Shown piece after piece: positions 43,321-51,665 of a stretch of DNA of 63,185 nt. The notes below the pieces were generated by a model, which saw only the letters and a list, made by a program, of their open reading frames with translations, searched no databases and was not told the origin of the DNA. The position numbers and the translations under genes were made by a program. How positions within the stretch are numbered: position 1 is the stretch's first letter; every line of letters starts with the position of its first letter. The DNA comes from CAZHJK01 sp964533275 (GTDB taxonomy: Bacteria > Bacillota > Clostridia > Eubacteriales > Garciellaceae), in contig CAZHJK010000016.1 in the NCBI GenBank assembly GCA_964533275.1, positions 1 through 63,185 of the forward strand, in the 5' to 3' direction.

Positions 43321-45705
43321 ATGAATTATGGATATTTTGATAAAACAAAAAAGGAATATGTGATTACTAGACCAGATACACCGGAACCATGGGTAAATTA
43401 TTTAGGTTCCCCCTTATACGGTGCTATTATTTCTAATAATGCCGGAGGGTATAGCTTTGTAAAAAGTGGAGCAAAGGGAAGAATTCTTAGATATCGATTT
43501 AATAGTGATGATAAACCCGGAAGATATATCTATATAAGGGATGATATATCCAAGGATTACTGGTCTACCTCTTGGCAACCAGTTGGTAAAACCAAAGGAT
43601 ACATAAATTATTGTAGGCATGGCTTAGGCTATACTACAATAGAAACTGAATATGATGATATTAAAACCGAGGTAAGTTACTTTGTCCCCCTAAATAAAAC
43701 CTATGAGATCTGGAAAACAAAAATAAAAAACATCTCCAATAGGGATAGAAAATTATCTGTTTTTGGATATGCCGAATTCACCAATGATAGTAATTATGAG
43801 CAGGATAGTGTAAATCTTCAATACTCTCAATTTATAACTAAAACATATTTTAAAACAAACAAAATAGTACAAACCGTGCATGAAAATATAGAAGAAACAT
43901 ACTCAAGATTTTTTGGTCTTGTTGGTTCCCCAATAATTTCCTATGATGGTGATAAGAAAAGCTTTATAGGTAACTATCACTCTTATGGAAACCCAAAAAC
44001 TGTAATACATGGAAGTTGTAATAATACTCTTAATTATAATTCTAATAGCTGCGGTGCTTTACATACACAATTATATCTTAAGCCTAGTGAGGAAAAAGAA
44101 CTACTCTTTATTTTAGGCCAACACAATGAAACTGAGGCTGAAGAAATAATTTCATCATATAAAGCTAACGAAATGGAACCCAATAAAGCCGATACAGAAT
44201 TTAAAGAAATGAAGAAACATTGGCATAACAAGCTTGAAGCTTTTAAGGTTGAAACTCCAGATGAAAATTTTAATAATATGATCAATACCTGGAATGCTTA
44301 TCAATGTCTAATAACTTCTACATGGTCAAGAGCAGCCTCCTTAACCTATTGTGGGCAAAGAAATGGCTTTGGATACAGAGACACAGTTCAAGATATTCAA
44401 GGTATCATTCATCTAACACCAAAAGTAGCGAAAAAACAACTTGTTTTTATGCTTTCTGCCCAAGTTAATAATGGAGGTGGACTTCCATTGGTAAAATATA
44501 GCCATACTCCAGGCTTGGAGGATACACCAGAGGACTTTACCTATAGAAAAGAAACAGGACATCCTGCATATCGTGCTGATGATGCATTGTGGCTCTTCCC
44601 TACTACAAAAAAATATATATCGGAAACAGGGGATTTAAGGTTTCTGGATATGGTTATCCCCTATGCTAACAATGATGAAGATTCAGTATATAATCATTTA
44701 AAGAAAGCAATTGATTTTTCTATGAGTAGGTTAGGGGCTAATGGACTGCCAGCTGGACTTCATGCTGATTGGAATGACTGTTTAAGACTAGGAAAAAATG
44801 GAGAATCCACCTTTGTAGCAATGCAACTGTATTTAGCTTTAAGTATCATGGAAAATTTCTCTATCATGAAAGAAGACTTTAACTATCTTAAATATTTAAC
44901 CCAAGAAAAACAACAACTTTACCTAAGGATTAACAAACTATGCTTTGAAGGAGATCGATATATAAGAGGAATTACCGAAGATGGTCAATTGATTGGTTCT
45001 AAGTATAATAAAGAAGCAAACATGTGGTTAAACCCCCAAAGCTGGGCAGTGATTTCCGGAGTTGCAGATTATAAACAAATGCAAACCATTCTTGAAAATG
45101 TCTATCAACGATTAAATACTGATTATGGGGCTAGGCTTATGGCACCTTCTTTTAAAGAGCATGCATTTTCTGGAGCACTAGCTGCTGTATATAATGGTTC
45201 AACCAAAGAAAATGGTGGAGTATTTTTACAACCACAGGGTTGGCTGATTTTAGCAGAAGCTTTAGCCGGCAACGGCAACAGAGCTTATGAGTACTATAAG
45301 GAAAGCTCCCCGGCACACCAAAATAATATAGCAGGGATTAGAGGGGTTGAGCCCTATGTCTATAGTCAATTTACAGAAAGTATTGAAAGCCCCTTTGAAG
45401 GACGCTCCCATGTGCACTGGCTTACGGGTGCAGCATCTACTGTTATGGTAGGATGTGTAGAAGGAATTTTAGGAATAAGACCTGACTTAAATGGAATACT
45501 GATATCTCCTTCCATCCCCAGTGAATGGGATAAAATAAAAATAAAAAAGACCTTTAGAGGTAAAAGACTTAATATTTATATTGACAATAAAAATGGTAGG
45601 GAAAATGGATATAAAGAAATCTATTTAAATAAAGCTAAACTAAACAGTAATTATATTTTAGAAACTCAATTAGAGGAAGTTAATGAGATATTATTTTTTA
45701 TGTGA
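43321..45705 (+). CDS. Second GH94 glycoside phosphorylase
   Basis: This 794-residue GH94 enzyme is clearly distinct from the divergent cellobiose phosphorylase. It shares the fold and core motifs: TPEPWVNYLGSPLYGAIIS, CRHGLGYTTIETEYDD, WNAYQCLITSTWSRAASL, GFGYRDTVQD, HADWNDCLRLG with the general-acid Asp, and VHWLTGAAS. CGALHTQLYLKPSEEKELLF recalls the chitobiose/cellobionic-acid phosphorylase branch. It probably cleaves the imported disaccharide with phosphate. Acceptor-sugar specificity cannot be read from sequence. The gene is inside the ABC importer operon, between permease and ATPase. Confidence 0.88.
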   Translation: MNYGYFDKTKKEYVITRPDTPEPWVNYLGSPLYGAIISNNAGGYSFVKSGAKGRILRYRFNSDDKPGRYIYIRDDISKDYWSTSWQPVGKTKGYINYCRHGLGYTTIETEYDDIKTEVSYFVPLNKTYEIWKTKIKNISNRDRKLSVFGYAEFTNDSNYEQDSVNLQYSQFITKTYFKTNKIVQTVHENIEETYSRFFGLVGSPIISYDGDKKSFIGNYHSYGNPKTVIHGSCNNTLNYNSNSCGALHTQLYLKPSEEKELLFILGQHNETEAEEIISSYKANEMEPNKADTEFKEMKKHWHNKLEAFKVETPDENFNNMINTWNAYQCLITSTWSRAASLTYCGQRNGFGYRDTVQDIQGIIHLTPKVAKKQLVFMLSAQVNNGGGLPLVKYSHTPGLEDTPEDFTYRKETGHPAYRADDALWLFPTTKKYISETGDLRFLDMVIPYANNDEDSVYNHLKKAIDFSMSRLGANGLPAGLHADWNDCLRLGKNGESTFVAMQLYLALSIMENFSIMKEDFNYLKYLTQEKQQLYLRINKLCFEGDRYIRGITEDGQLIGSKYNKEANMWLNPQSWAVISGVADYKQMQTILENVYQRLNTDYGARLMAPSFKEHAFSGALAAVYNGSTKENGGVFLQPQGWLILAEALAGNGNRAYEYYKESSPAHQNNIAGIRGVEPYVYSQFTESIESPFEGRSHVHWLTGAASTVMVGCVEGILGIRPDLNGILISPSIPSEWDKIKIKKTFRGKRLNIYIDNKNGRENGYKEIYLNKAKLNSNYILETQLEEVNEILFFM

Positions 45706-45830
45706 TAAAAACTTTAGTGCTCATTTTGATAATCATTTAAGAATTCTAAGTTTTCATAAAAGGGCAAACAACTATCTTGTATAATAGTAAAGTTTTACTA
45801 TTCTATTATTCAAAATTAGGGGGAATAATT

Positions 45831-46952
45831 ATGGAAGGTATTATTTTAAAGGATATTAATAAAGTGTATCCCGGAGATGTTTTAGCGGTTAATGATTTTA
45901 ATTTAGAAATAAAGGATAAAGAGTTTTTAGTCTTAGTTGGACCATCAGGTTGTGGTAAATCAACGGTATTAAGAATAATTGCTGGTCTTGAAGAAATTAC
46001 TTCGGGTGAATTGTACATGAATGGTGAATCCATTAGCGATTTAGCCCCTAAGGATAGGGATATCGCCATGGTTTTTCAAAACTATGCTCTCTATCCACAT
46101 ATGACCGTTTATAAAAACTTAGCATTCGCTCTTTCATTAAGAAAGGTACCTAAGAATGAGATTGATAAGAAGATCAAAGATACTGCTAAAATGTTAGATA
46201 TTGAACATATTTTAAATAGAAAGCCAAAGGCTTTATCTGGCGGGCAAAGGCAACGTGTAGCCCTTGGTCGAGCCATGGTTCGTGACCCAAAAGCTTTTCT
46301 TCTTGATGAACCCTTATCAAATCTTGATGCTAAGCTTAGAGCTTCCACAAGAACAGAAATTGCTAAGCTTCATAAAAAGATGGGGACTACCTTTATATAT
46401 GTAACCCATGATCAAACAGAAGCTATGACAATGGCTGACAGAATAGTTGTAATGAAGGATGGTATTATCCATCAGGTTGGAAAACCACAGGAGCTGTATG
46501 AAAATCCATGCAATATGTTTGTAGCAGGTTTTATTGGTTCCCCTCAGATGAATTTTATTGATGCAATCTTACAAAAGGATGATACTGGATATTATGCTTT
46601 AGTTAATAAAACTAAATTTTCCCTATTAGGAAATAGGGTTAAAGATAAACAACTTGATAACTATATCGGCAAAACAATAGTCCTAGGAATACGCCCAGAG
46701 GATGTATTGAAATCTTGTTCCAACAAAGATAAATTAGAGGCAAAAGTTGAAGTTTACGAGCATATGGGCGCTGAGATCTATGTATATATTAATTACAATG
46801 GAAATAAAATTACAGCAAGATTTCCTTCTGAAAACAATAATTCAATAGATGAAAATCTTGAGATTACATTTAAACCAGAAAAAATACATTTGTTTGATAA
46901 AGAAACTGAAACTTCATTATTAGGATACACAACTGTAACCGAATTTCAATAA
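45831..46952 (+). CDS. ABC sugar importer ATPase (MsmK/UgpC/MalK-like)
   Basis: This ~373-residue ATPase has Walker A GPSGCGKSTVLR, Q-loop VFQNYALYPHMTV, signature LSGGQRQRVALGRAM, Walker B FLLDEPLSNLDA and switch THDQTEAM. A C-terminal TOBE/OB domain follows from about residue 235 (LGIRPEDV near 290). ATG 45831 is chosen because AGGGGGA lies 7 bases upstream. It completes the CUT1 importer of this operon and is followed by a terminator. Confidence 0.93.
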   Translation: MEGIILKDINKVYPGDVLAVNDFNLEIKDKEFLVLVGPSGCGKSTVLRIIAGLEEITSGELYMNGESISDLAPKDRDIAMVFQNYALYPHMTVYKNLAFALSLRKVPKNEIDKKIKDTAKMLDIEHILNRKPKALSGGQRQRVALGRAMVRDPKAFLLDEPLSNLDAKLRASTRTEIAKLHKKMGTTFIYVTHDQTEAMTMADRIVVMKDGIIHQVGKPQELYENPCNMFVAGFIGSPQMNFIDAILQKDDTGYYALVNKTKFSLLGNRVKDKQLDNYIGKTIVLGIRPEDVLKSCSNKDKLEAKVEVYEHMGAEIYVYINYNGNKITARFPSENNNSIDENLEITFKPEKIHLFDKETETSLLGYTTVTEFQ

Positions 46953-46959
46953 GATAAAT

Positions 46960-47003
46960 AAGGTGTCCTACTATTCCCCTCTACTAGAATAATATGACAC
47001 CTT
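46960..47003. terminator. Bidirectional terminator
   Basis: AAGGTGTC (46960-46967) pairs with GACACCTT (46996-47003) around a long, partly paired loop between convergent genes. Confidence 0.65.
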
Positions 47004-47040
47004 TATAATACTATGATGAATACCAATATAATCTAAAAAA

Positions 47041-47697
47041 TTATACAAACAAATCCATATTTTTTATTTCTTGAAAGGAATAGATAAAATAATCACTAAG
47101 GATTTTCATCTCTTTTACCCGATCCCCAGCAGATTGTTCATATACTCCTACCACCTTAAATCCAGCGTTCTTTGCGGTTTTTATACAATGGATGGAATCT
47201 TCAAAGATTAACACATCTTTTATATTTAATCCCAATCTCTGAACAGCTTGAATAAAGATATCTGGCTGGTCCTTCCCCACACCAACCTCTTCACAAGTTA
47301 AAACAAACTCGAAATATGACAAAATGCCGTGTCTATCCAAAGCTCTTTCAACAAGTTCTTTATTGCTTGCAGTTGCTATGCACATTTTTACATTTTTATC
47401 TCTAAGATAGTTTAAAAACTCTCTTACATAGGGTTTTAGAGGAATGGTGTTTTTATAATGATGCTCAACAATATTATTAATCCTAGTTATTATTTCATCA
47501 GCTGCAAAATCCAATCGAAAGGTTTCAATAAAGTATTCAGCTGCCTGCCTTAAACTCTTTTTTTTAAGAGCTTTTTTTAACTGGGGAGGTGGAGCGATTC
47601 CCTGACTTTCTAAGAATTTTTCTCCTACCTTAGACCATACGGGTATGGAATCTAAAAGTGTTCCATCAAGATCAAATATAATTCCTTTATATTTTAT
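47041..47697 (-). CDS. HAD-family phosphatase/beta-phosphoglucomutase-like protein, apparent AUA start
   Basis: This ~219-residue HAD hydrolase has motif I FDLDGTLLDS (nucleophile and acid Asp), a helical cap, motif II IATAS, Lys region GKDQPDIF and motif IV VLIFEDSIHCI. It is of the beta-phosphoglucomutase/sugar-phosphatase subgroup, which suits a neighbourhood that makes glucose-1-phosphate. The start is odd. A perfect AAGGAGG (47712-47706) sits 8 bases before ATA (47697), and translation there gives the family-typical KYKGIIFDLDGTL. Conventional alternatives are GTG 47706, which overlaps the SD, or TTG 47727, with a poor SD. Confidence 0.85.
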   Translation of the reverse strand: MKYKGIIFDLDGTLLDSIPVWSKVGEKFLESQGIAPPPQLKKALKKKSLRQAAEYFIETFRLDFAADEIITRINNIVEHHYKNTIPLKPYVREFLNYLRDKNVKMCIATASNKELVERALDRHGILSYFEFVLTCEEVGVGKDQPDIFIQAVQRLGLNIKDVLIFEDSIHCIKTAKNAGFKVVGVYEQSAGDRVKEMKILSDYFIYSFQEIKNMDLFV

Positions 47698-47758
47698 GGT
47701 CTCCACCTCCTTGTTTTCTCTACACAAATATTATACCTAAAATTAGCATTTGATTATA

Positions 47759-48000
47759 CACTTTTTAACTTGTTTCTTAGCTCTTACTATTATGCGTATT
47801 ATAGATGTTATTCCACCGAAAGAATTGTTGAAAGCCTAAATAATATTTCTTGCTCTAATGAGCATGAGAATATCTACTTGTTCGATTACAGAAGTGAGAT
47901 TTCTGATGCCATAGAACAAGCACTAGGAATTGACTTTACTAATAAAAGACTCCGTCTTTGGGATATAAAAAATTTTCTGGGAGAAGTTAAAAAAAATTGA
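47759..48000 (+). pseudogene. Transposase C-terminal fragment (IS4/IS1634-like), frameshifted
   Basis: One frame reads HFLTCFLALTIMRIIDV, the typical membrane-like end of an IS1634-type DDE transposase core. The adjacent frame then continues YSTERIVESLNNISCSN and GIDFTNKRLRLWDIKNFLG, matching the usual C terminus. The two pieces join only through a frameshift near 47800, and the rest of the element is missing. A hairpin with a T-run follows at 48031-48072. Confidence 0.65.
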
Positions 48001-48030
48001 ATTCCCCTACATATTTGTGACAAAATACCA

Positions 48031-48072
48031 AGGTCGCTATCACCCTTATTTCAAGGGTTAGCTACCTTTTTA
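48031..48072 (+). terminator. Terminator after the transposase fragment
   Basis: AAGGT, GCT and ACCCTT pair with AAGGGT, AGC and ACCTT in a bulged stem, followed by TTTTTATT. Confidence 0.6.
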
Positions 48073-48223
48073 TTGTAATTTTACTGTAAAAGTCAGGATT
48101 ATTCCATTCACATACTGAATCTGACAAGTAAAAAATAACCATAGGCACTTATTCATGTGTCTGATATGTCACTTGGATCTTGAATCTTTATTCCTTTAAA
48201 CCATTTCCATATTTATCATAACA

Positions 48224-48260
48224 TTAAAATGCCTAAGAATTTATTCTCCAGGCATTTTAA
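48224..48260. terminator. Hairpin after the DUF2892-like gene
   Basis: AAAATGCCT and AGGCATTTT pair across a ~16-base loop directly downstream of the minus-strand gene at 48271. It is a moderate terminator. Confidence 0.55.
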
Positions 48261-48270
48261 ATAGCTTTTC

Positions 48271-48675
48271 TTATTTTTTTATAAGTTCTTTAAGTCTATA
48301 TTTTTCTTCATCAATCTCTGTGGTTGTTCTTATACCCAGTCTTCTAAATATTGGTAATGGAGGACACCATCCCTGTAAAGCATGTTGTAATAAAAAACCT
48401 GAAATGACACCGATGAAGATGATCCAGCCATTTGATCTAGTAATGAAATAAAAAACTACACTGATGAGTATAACAATAGATGCATTGGTTTCCAAAGCCC
48501 TTTCTGTATCCCATTCCTTATTAAGTTCTTTAATTCTACTAATAATTTCTTCATTGCTTTTATTCCTATAATTATCTATATTGGTATGAGTTCTTTCCTG
48601 TATTTTTTTATTTATTTCATCTTTCGTATGGAGCCTTACTCTCTTTGATGTCGCTGGAAGCTTATCTCTAAACAT
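48271..48675 (-). CDS. DUF2892 (YgaP-type) membrane protein
   Basis: This 134-residue protein has a soluble, charged N-terminal half (~65 residues, Lys/Glu/Arg-rich). A helical hairpin follows (ASIVILISVVFYFITRS; IIFIGVISGFLLQHAL), then the conserved GWCPPLPIFRRLGIRT tail of the DUF2892/YgaP membrane domain. No rhodanese domain is present. The conserved Cys in GWCP is kept. It is monocistronic and its role is unknown. In YgaP relatives the domain anchors sulfur-transfer proteins. Confidence 0.78.
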   Translation of the reverse strand: MFRDKLPATSKRVRLHTKDEINKKIQERTHTNIDNYRNKSNEEIISRIKELNKEWDTERALETNASIVILISVVFYFITRSNGWIIFIGVISGFLLQHALQGWCPPLPIFRRLGIRTTTEIDEEKYRLKELIKK

Positions 48676-48847
48676 ATATTTATCTCCTTTATTATAATAA
48701 TTTTTTTTAGTTTACTATAATTAAAAGGATTTAATACATTTCATCTTTCAAGACAGGCAATCCCATCCCTGAATTCCAGCCATTATAAGTATAGAACTCT
48801 ATTTACCTCCACCTGTGGTTCAAATATAATACTTGAACGATTATAAA

Positions 48848-49354
48848 TTAGCCACCAAATTTTATAGCCAATTGATCTAATGCCTCGTCGTGTACTCTAA
48901 ATACTGTCCATTCATCCATTGGAACTGCCCCTAATTTTTTATAAAATTGAATGGATGGTTCATTCCAATCTAAACACCACCATTCTAATCTTCCACAATT
49001 CCTTTCTAGAGCTAGTTTAGCAAGAAAAGAGATCATAATCTTTCCGATACCTTTTCCTCTCATTTTAGGCTTAACATATAGGTCCTCCAGATAAATACCC
49101 GGTCTCCCTAAGAATGTAGAAAAATTATGAAAGTACAATGCAAAAGCTACTGGTTTATTTTTATATTCCCCGATAACAACCTCTGCCATTTTTCGTTCAA
49201 ACAAAGATTCAATTAATACTTCTTCTGTTGCTACGACCTCATGTAACATTTCTTCATAGACGGCCAATTCCCGAATAAATTCTAAAATTAGCGAGACATC
49301 ATTAATTTCCGCAAATCTTAATTTAAAATCATCTAACTTTGTATCAATTGACAT
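48848..49354 (-). CDS. GNAT acetyltransferase (diamine acetyltransferase-like)
   Basis: This 168-residue GNAT protein has LRFAEINDVSLILEFIRELAVYE at the N terminus and IYLEDLYVKPKMRGKGIGKIMISFLAKLA. That holds the acetyl-CoA pyrophosphate motif RGKGIG, and WWCLDWNEPSIQFYKKLGAVP follows. Both match the spermidine/spermine-type N-acetyltransferase branch. ATG 49354 has GAAGGGAAG upstream, and two in-frame ATGs further up lack an SD. Amine substrates (polyamine, thialysine) are plausible by family but unproved. Confidence 0.85.
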   Translation of the reverse strand: MSIDTKLDDFKLRFAEINDVSLILEFIRELAVYEEMLHEVVATEEVLIESLFERKMAEVVIGEYKNKPVAFALYFHNFSTFLGRPGIYLEDLYVKPKMRGKGIGKIMISFLAKLALERNCGRLEWWCLDWNEPSIQFYKKLGAVPMDEWTVFRVHDEALDQLAIKFGG

Positions 49355-49432
49355 CTTGAAATTCTTCCCTTCATTGATCATTCTAAATATCATTGTAGTT
49401 ATTATTTTCCTTTATAGTATCTGTTTTTACTT

Positions 49433-49912
49433 TTAATATCCCATTTCTTTTAATATTCTTGATAAAGTGCTAAGACGCTCTCCAATAAGCTCTCCATCAT
49501 CACTAAGTGCCTGATTAAATAACTTAATATCATCATTAATTTTTTCATTATCAGTACAAACAGCCACTGTCATTGCATCACCCTGCAATCCAACTCTGTC
49601 TATGATAGGATTTTCTGTATTATATAATTTTTCATAACGATAGGCATCTTGAAAATGTAATTTAGTTCTACAAACTAAAATAGCAAGATCAAGTACTCTG
49701 TGAAGTGGTAATTCTTCAGACTGCCTTGACCATTTATCTCCAGTATGTCTCCAAACCTTAGCAGATATATCTACCTTTCCTCTATCATTCCACTGTGCTA
49801 ACCCTAATGAAAGTCCCTTCGCATCTGTATCATAGGCATATCTACCATCAATATTCTCATAGTTTTCTGATACTATAACTGGCTTGTGCTTTAAAGTAGT
49901 TGGTATTTTCAT
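49433..49912 (-). CDS. Conserved hypothetical protein (DUF6530-like)
   Basis: This 159-residue soluble protein begins MKIPTTLKHKPVIVSENYEN and contains LSLGLAQWNDRGKVDISAKVWRHTG and SEELPLHRVLDLAIL. It resembles the uncharacterised DUF6530 family seen in Firmicutes. A good SD (GGGGGTAATAAA) precedes ATG. It is a single-gene unit, preceded by a set of short TTACTA repeats. No function is known. Confidence 0.65.
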   Translation of the reverse strand: MKIPTTLKHKPVIVSENYENIDGRYAYDTDAKGLSLGLAQWNDRGKVDISAKVWRHTGDKWSRQSEELPLHRVLDLAILVCRTKLHFQDAYRYEKLYNTENPIIDRVGLQGDAMTVAVCTDNEKINDDIKLFNQALSDDGELIGERLSTLSRILKEMGY

Positions 49913-49936
49913 TTTATTACCCCCTATTCCTAATTA

Positions 49937-49975
49937 TTTTACTAAATTACTATATTACTATATTAGTAAATTACT
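49937..49975. promoter_or_regulatory. Cluster of TTACTA-type repeats upstream of the DUF6530-like gene
   Basis: TTACTA(A/T)A units repeat and partly invert (TTTACTAAATTACTATATTA opposite TATATTAGTAAATTACT). The dyad-plus-direct-repeat layout resembles a MarR-type operator. The remaining gap to 50143 holds no gene. Confidence 0.35.
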
Positions 49976-50143
49976 GAATCTATTTTAATTTATATCGTAG
50001 GATTTGTCAATATTTAATATATAAAATTTCATTTTAAAATTGTATAAGTCATCTATATTTTACCCCACTAATACTTTCAAATTCCTTTAGATTACTTTTC
50101 TACTTTTTCCTTCATCATACCCCTCTGTCTTAGCATAAACTAT

Positions 50144-50180
50144 TCAAAAAAGCCCTGATATATATATATCAAGGCTTTTA
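50144..50180 (-). terminator. Terminator of rsgA
   Basis: On the minus strand AAAAGCC-TTGATATAT pairs with ATATATCA-GGCTTTT, ending in T6. The stem contains a long alternating AT segment. Confidence 0.85.
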
Positions 50181-50222
50181 GCTACCCTATTATTTCAGTG
50201 ACTTTTCATTCCAATTCTATAT

Positions 50223-51311
50223 TTATTTTTTATATCTCATTTTGGTCTTTTCTTTAATGAACTTACGCGCACTCTTAATTCCACCCACATCTTTGAACAT
50301 TTCATTAAGCTTTTCATTTTCGATTTGCCTGGAATTCAAACCCTCATACTTTATTTCCTTTTTTAACTTTAAATAACTTTCAAATCTATTTTTGGACAAC
50401 AAACCGGATTTAATAGCCTCTTGTACAGCACAGTTTGGCTCATTAGAATGGGTGCAATCATTAAATTTGCATTTCGTTGATAGCTCATCAATATCTGCAA
50501 AGGTTTTTGATAGATTTGCACTTTCAATTGCAATTTCCCTCATTCCAGGTGTATCAATAACAACGCCCCCATCCGGTAGAATAAACATCTCCCGTCTGGT
50601 AGTAGTATGCCTACCCTTATCATCATTTCTTATTTCATTAGTCTGAATAATATTTTTTCCTATCAGCCTATTAATTAGGGTAGATTTTCCAACACCTGAT
50701 GAACCTATAAATGCAATAGTCTTTCCACTGCCAATATAGCTTTTAACCGGCAGATAACCCTCATCGCTAGTACTTGAAGTAATAATAACATCTACTCCCA
50801 TGGCCACAGTATCAATCTCTACCAATTTCTCAGAAAGATTATCGCACAAATCGGACTTGGTAAGCACTATAACGGGACTTGCACCACTATTCCATGCAAT
50901 CCCCAGATAACGCTCAACTCTACGAATATTAAAATCCTTATTAAGGGACATACAGATAAAAACCGTATCAATATTTGTAGCTACAACCTGTTCATCATTG
51001 GATGTACCCGCAGCTTTTCTGACAAAAGCACTTTTTCTTGTGAGAATATGATGAATAATTGCATTTCCACCACTATTTTCATTCCGGTCAATCATAACGA
51101 AATCTCCAACTGCTGGATAATCAGATACTGTTTTTACATCAAAACGGAACTTTCCAGGAACCTCTGCTGTCAACTCACCATTTTCTGTTATAATCTTGTA
51201 TAGACTATTATACTGGGAAACTACTCTTCCTATATAAAGCCCATCATATAAAGTAGACTCACTCACAAATCTCTGGCTGAGCCCTATATTCTCCATATTT
51301 ATTTTACTCAA
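50223..51311 (-). CDS. rsgA: Ribosome small-subunit-dependent GTPase RsgA
   Basis: This 362-residue circularly permuted GTPase assists late 30S subunit assembly. An N-terminal OB fold (~20-100) is followed by the G domain in permuted order: G4 LTKSDL, G1 GSSGVGKSTLINRLIG, G2-region RHTTTRREMF and G3 DTPGMREI. A C-terminal zinc-binding site follows (CKFNDCTHSNEPNCAV, Cys-Cys-His-Cys). It is longer than housekeeping RsgA (~290-300), with an extra C-terminal helix, as in the RsgA-2 type of Firmicutes. It starts at TTG 51311 behind GGAGG. Cytosolic, single-gene unit. Confidence 0.92.
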   Translation of the reverse strand: MSKINMENIGLSQRFVSESTLYDGLYIGRVVSQYNSLYKIITENGELTAEVPGKFRFDVKTVSDYPAVGDFVMIDRNENSGGNAIIHHILTRKSAFVRKAAGTSNDEQVVATNIDTVFICMSLNKDFNIRRVERYLGIAWNSGASPVIVLTKSDLCDNLSEKLVEIDTVAMGVDVIITSSTSDEGYLPVKSYIGSGKTIAFIGSSGVGKSTLINRLIGKNIIQTNEIRNDDKGRHTTTRREMFILPDGGVVIDTPGMREIAIESANLSKTFADIDELSTKCKFNDCTHSNEPNCAVQEAIKSGLLSKNRFESYLKLKKEIKYEGLNSRQIENEKLNEMFKDVGGIKSARKFIKEKTKMRYKK

Positions 51312-51562
51312 TTTAATCCTCCTAAGTTTTAGATTGTAATATTAACTTTGGGAGGCTTATACACTAATTTATTTTGTATATTCCTCCCTCATTACCACTA
51401 CAATATCCACAATATTATGATTAAACATAAAATAACAACTCCTTTTTTAAATTGTTCATACGAACTAAACTTTTTATTTCAATTTTATTTTACCACATAA
51501 TCATTTATTAAACTTTACCTCTTAAATAATACATTAACAGAAACTACAATATTGGAGAAACA

Positions 51563-51594
51563 AAAAACGACAATGTACAAATATCCACTGTCGC
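51563..51594 (-). terminator. Terminator of the radical SAM gene
   Basis: On the minus strand CGACAGTG pairs with CATTGTCG (one G-U), followed by T6. The rest of the 51312-51665 gap shows no gene. Confidence 0.8.
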
Positions 51595-51665
51595 TTTATA
51601 TTCTTAAAGTTAGTAGCAAAAATGCTCTTTTTCCAAAACATTATATCACTTATCCCTTTTAATAA

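Noticed and set aside
48076..48220. Terminal inverted repeat of an insertion sequence downstream of the transposase fragment
   Set aside because: No matching inverted copy was found on the other side of the fragment.
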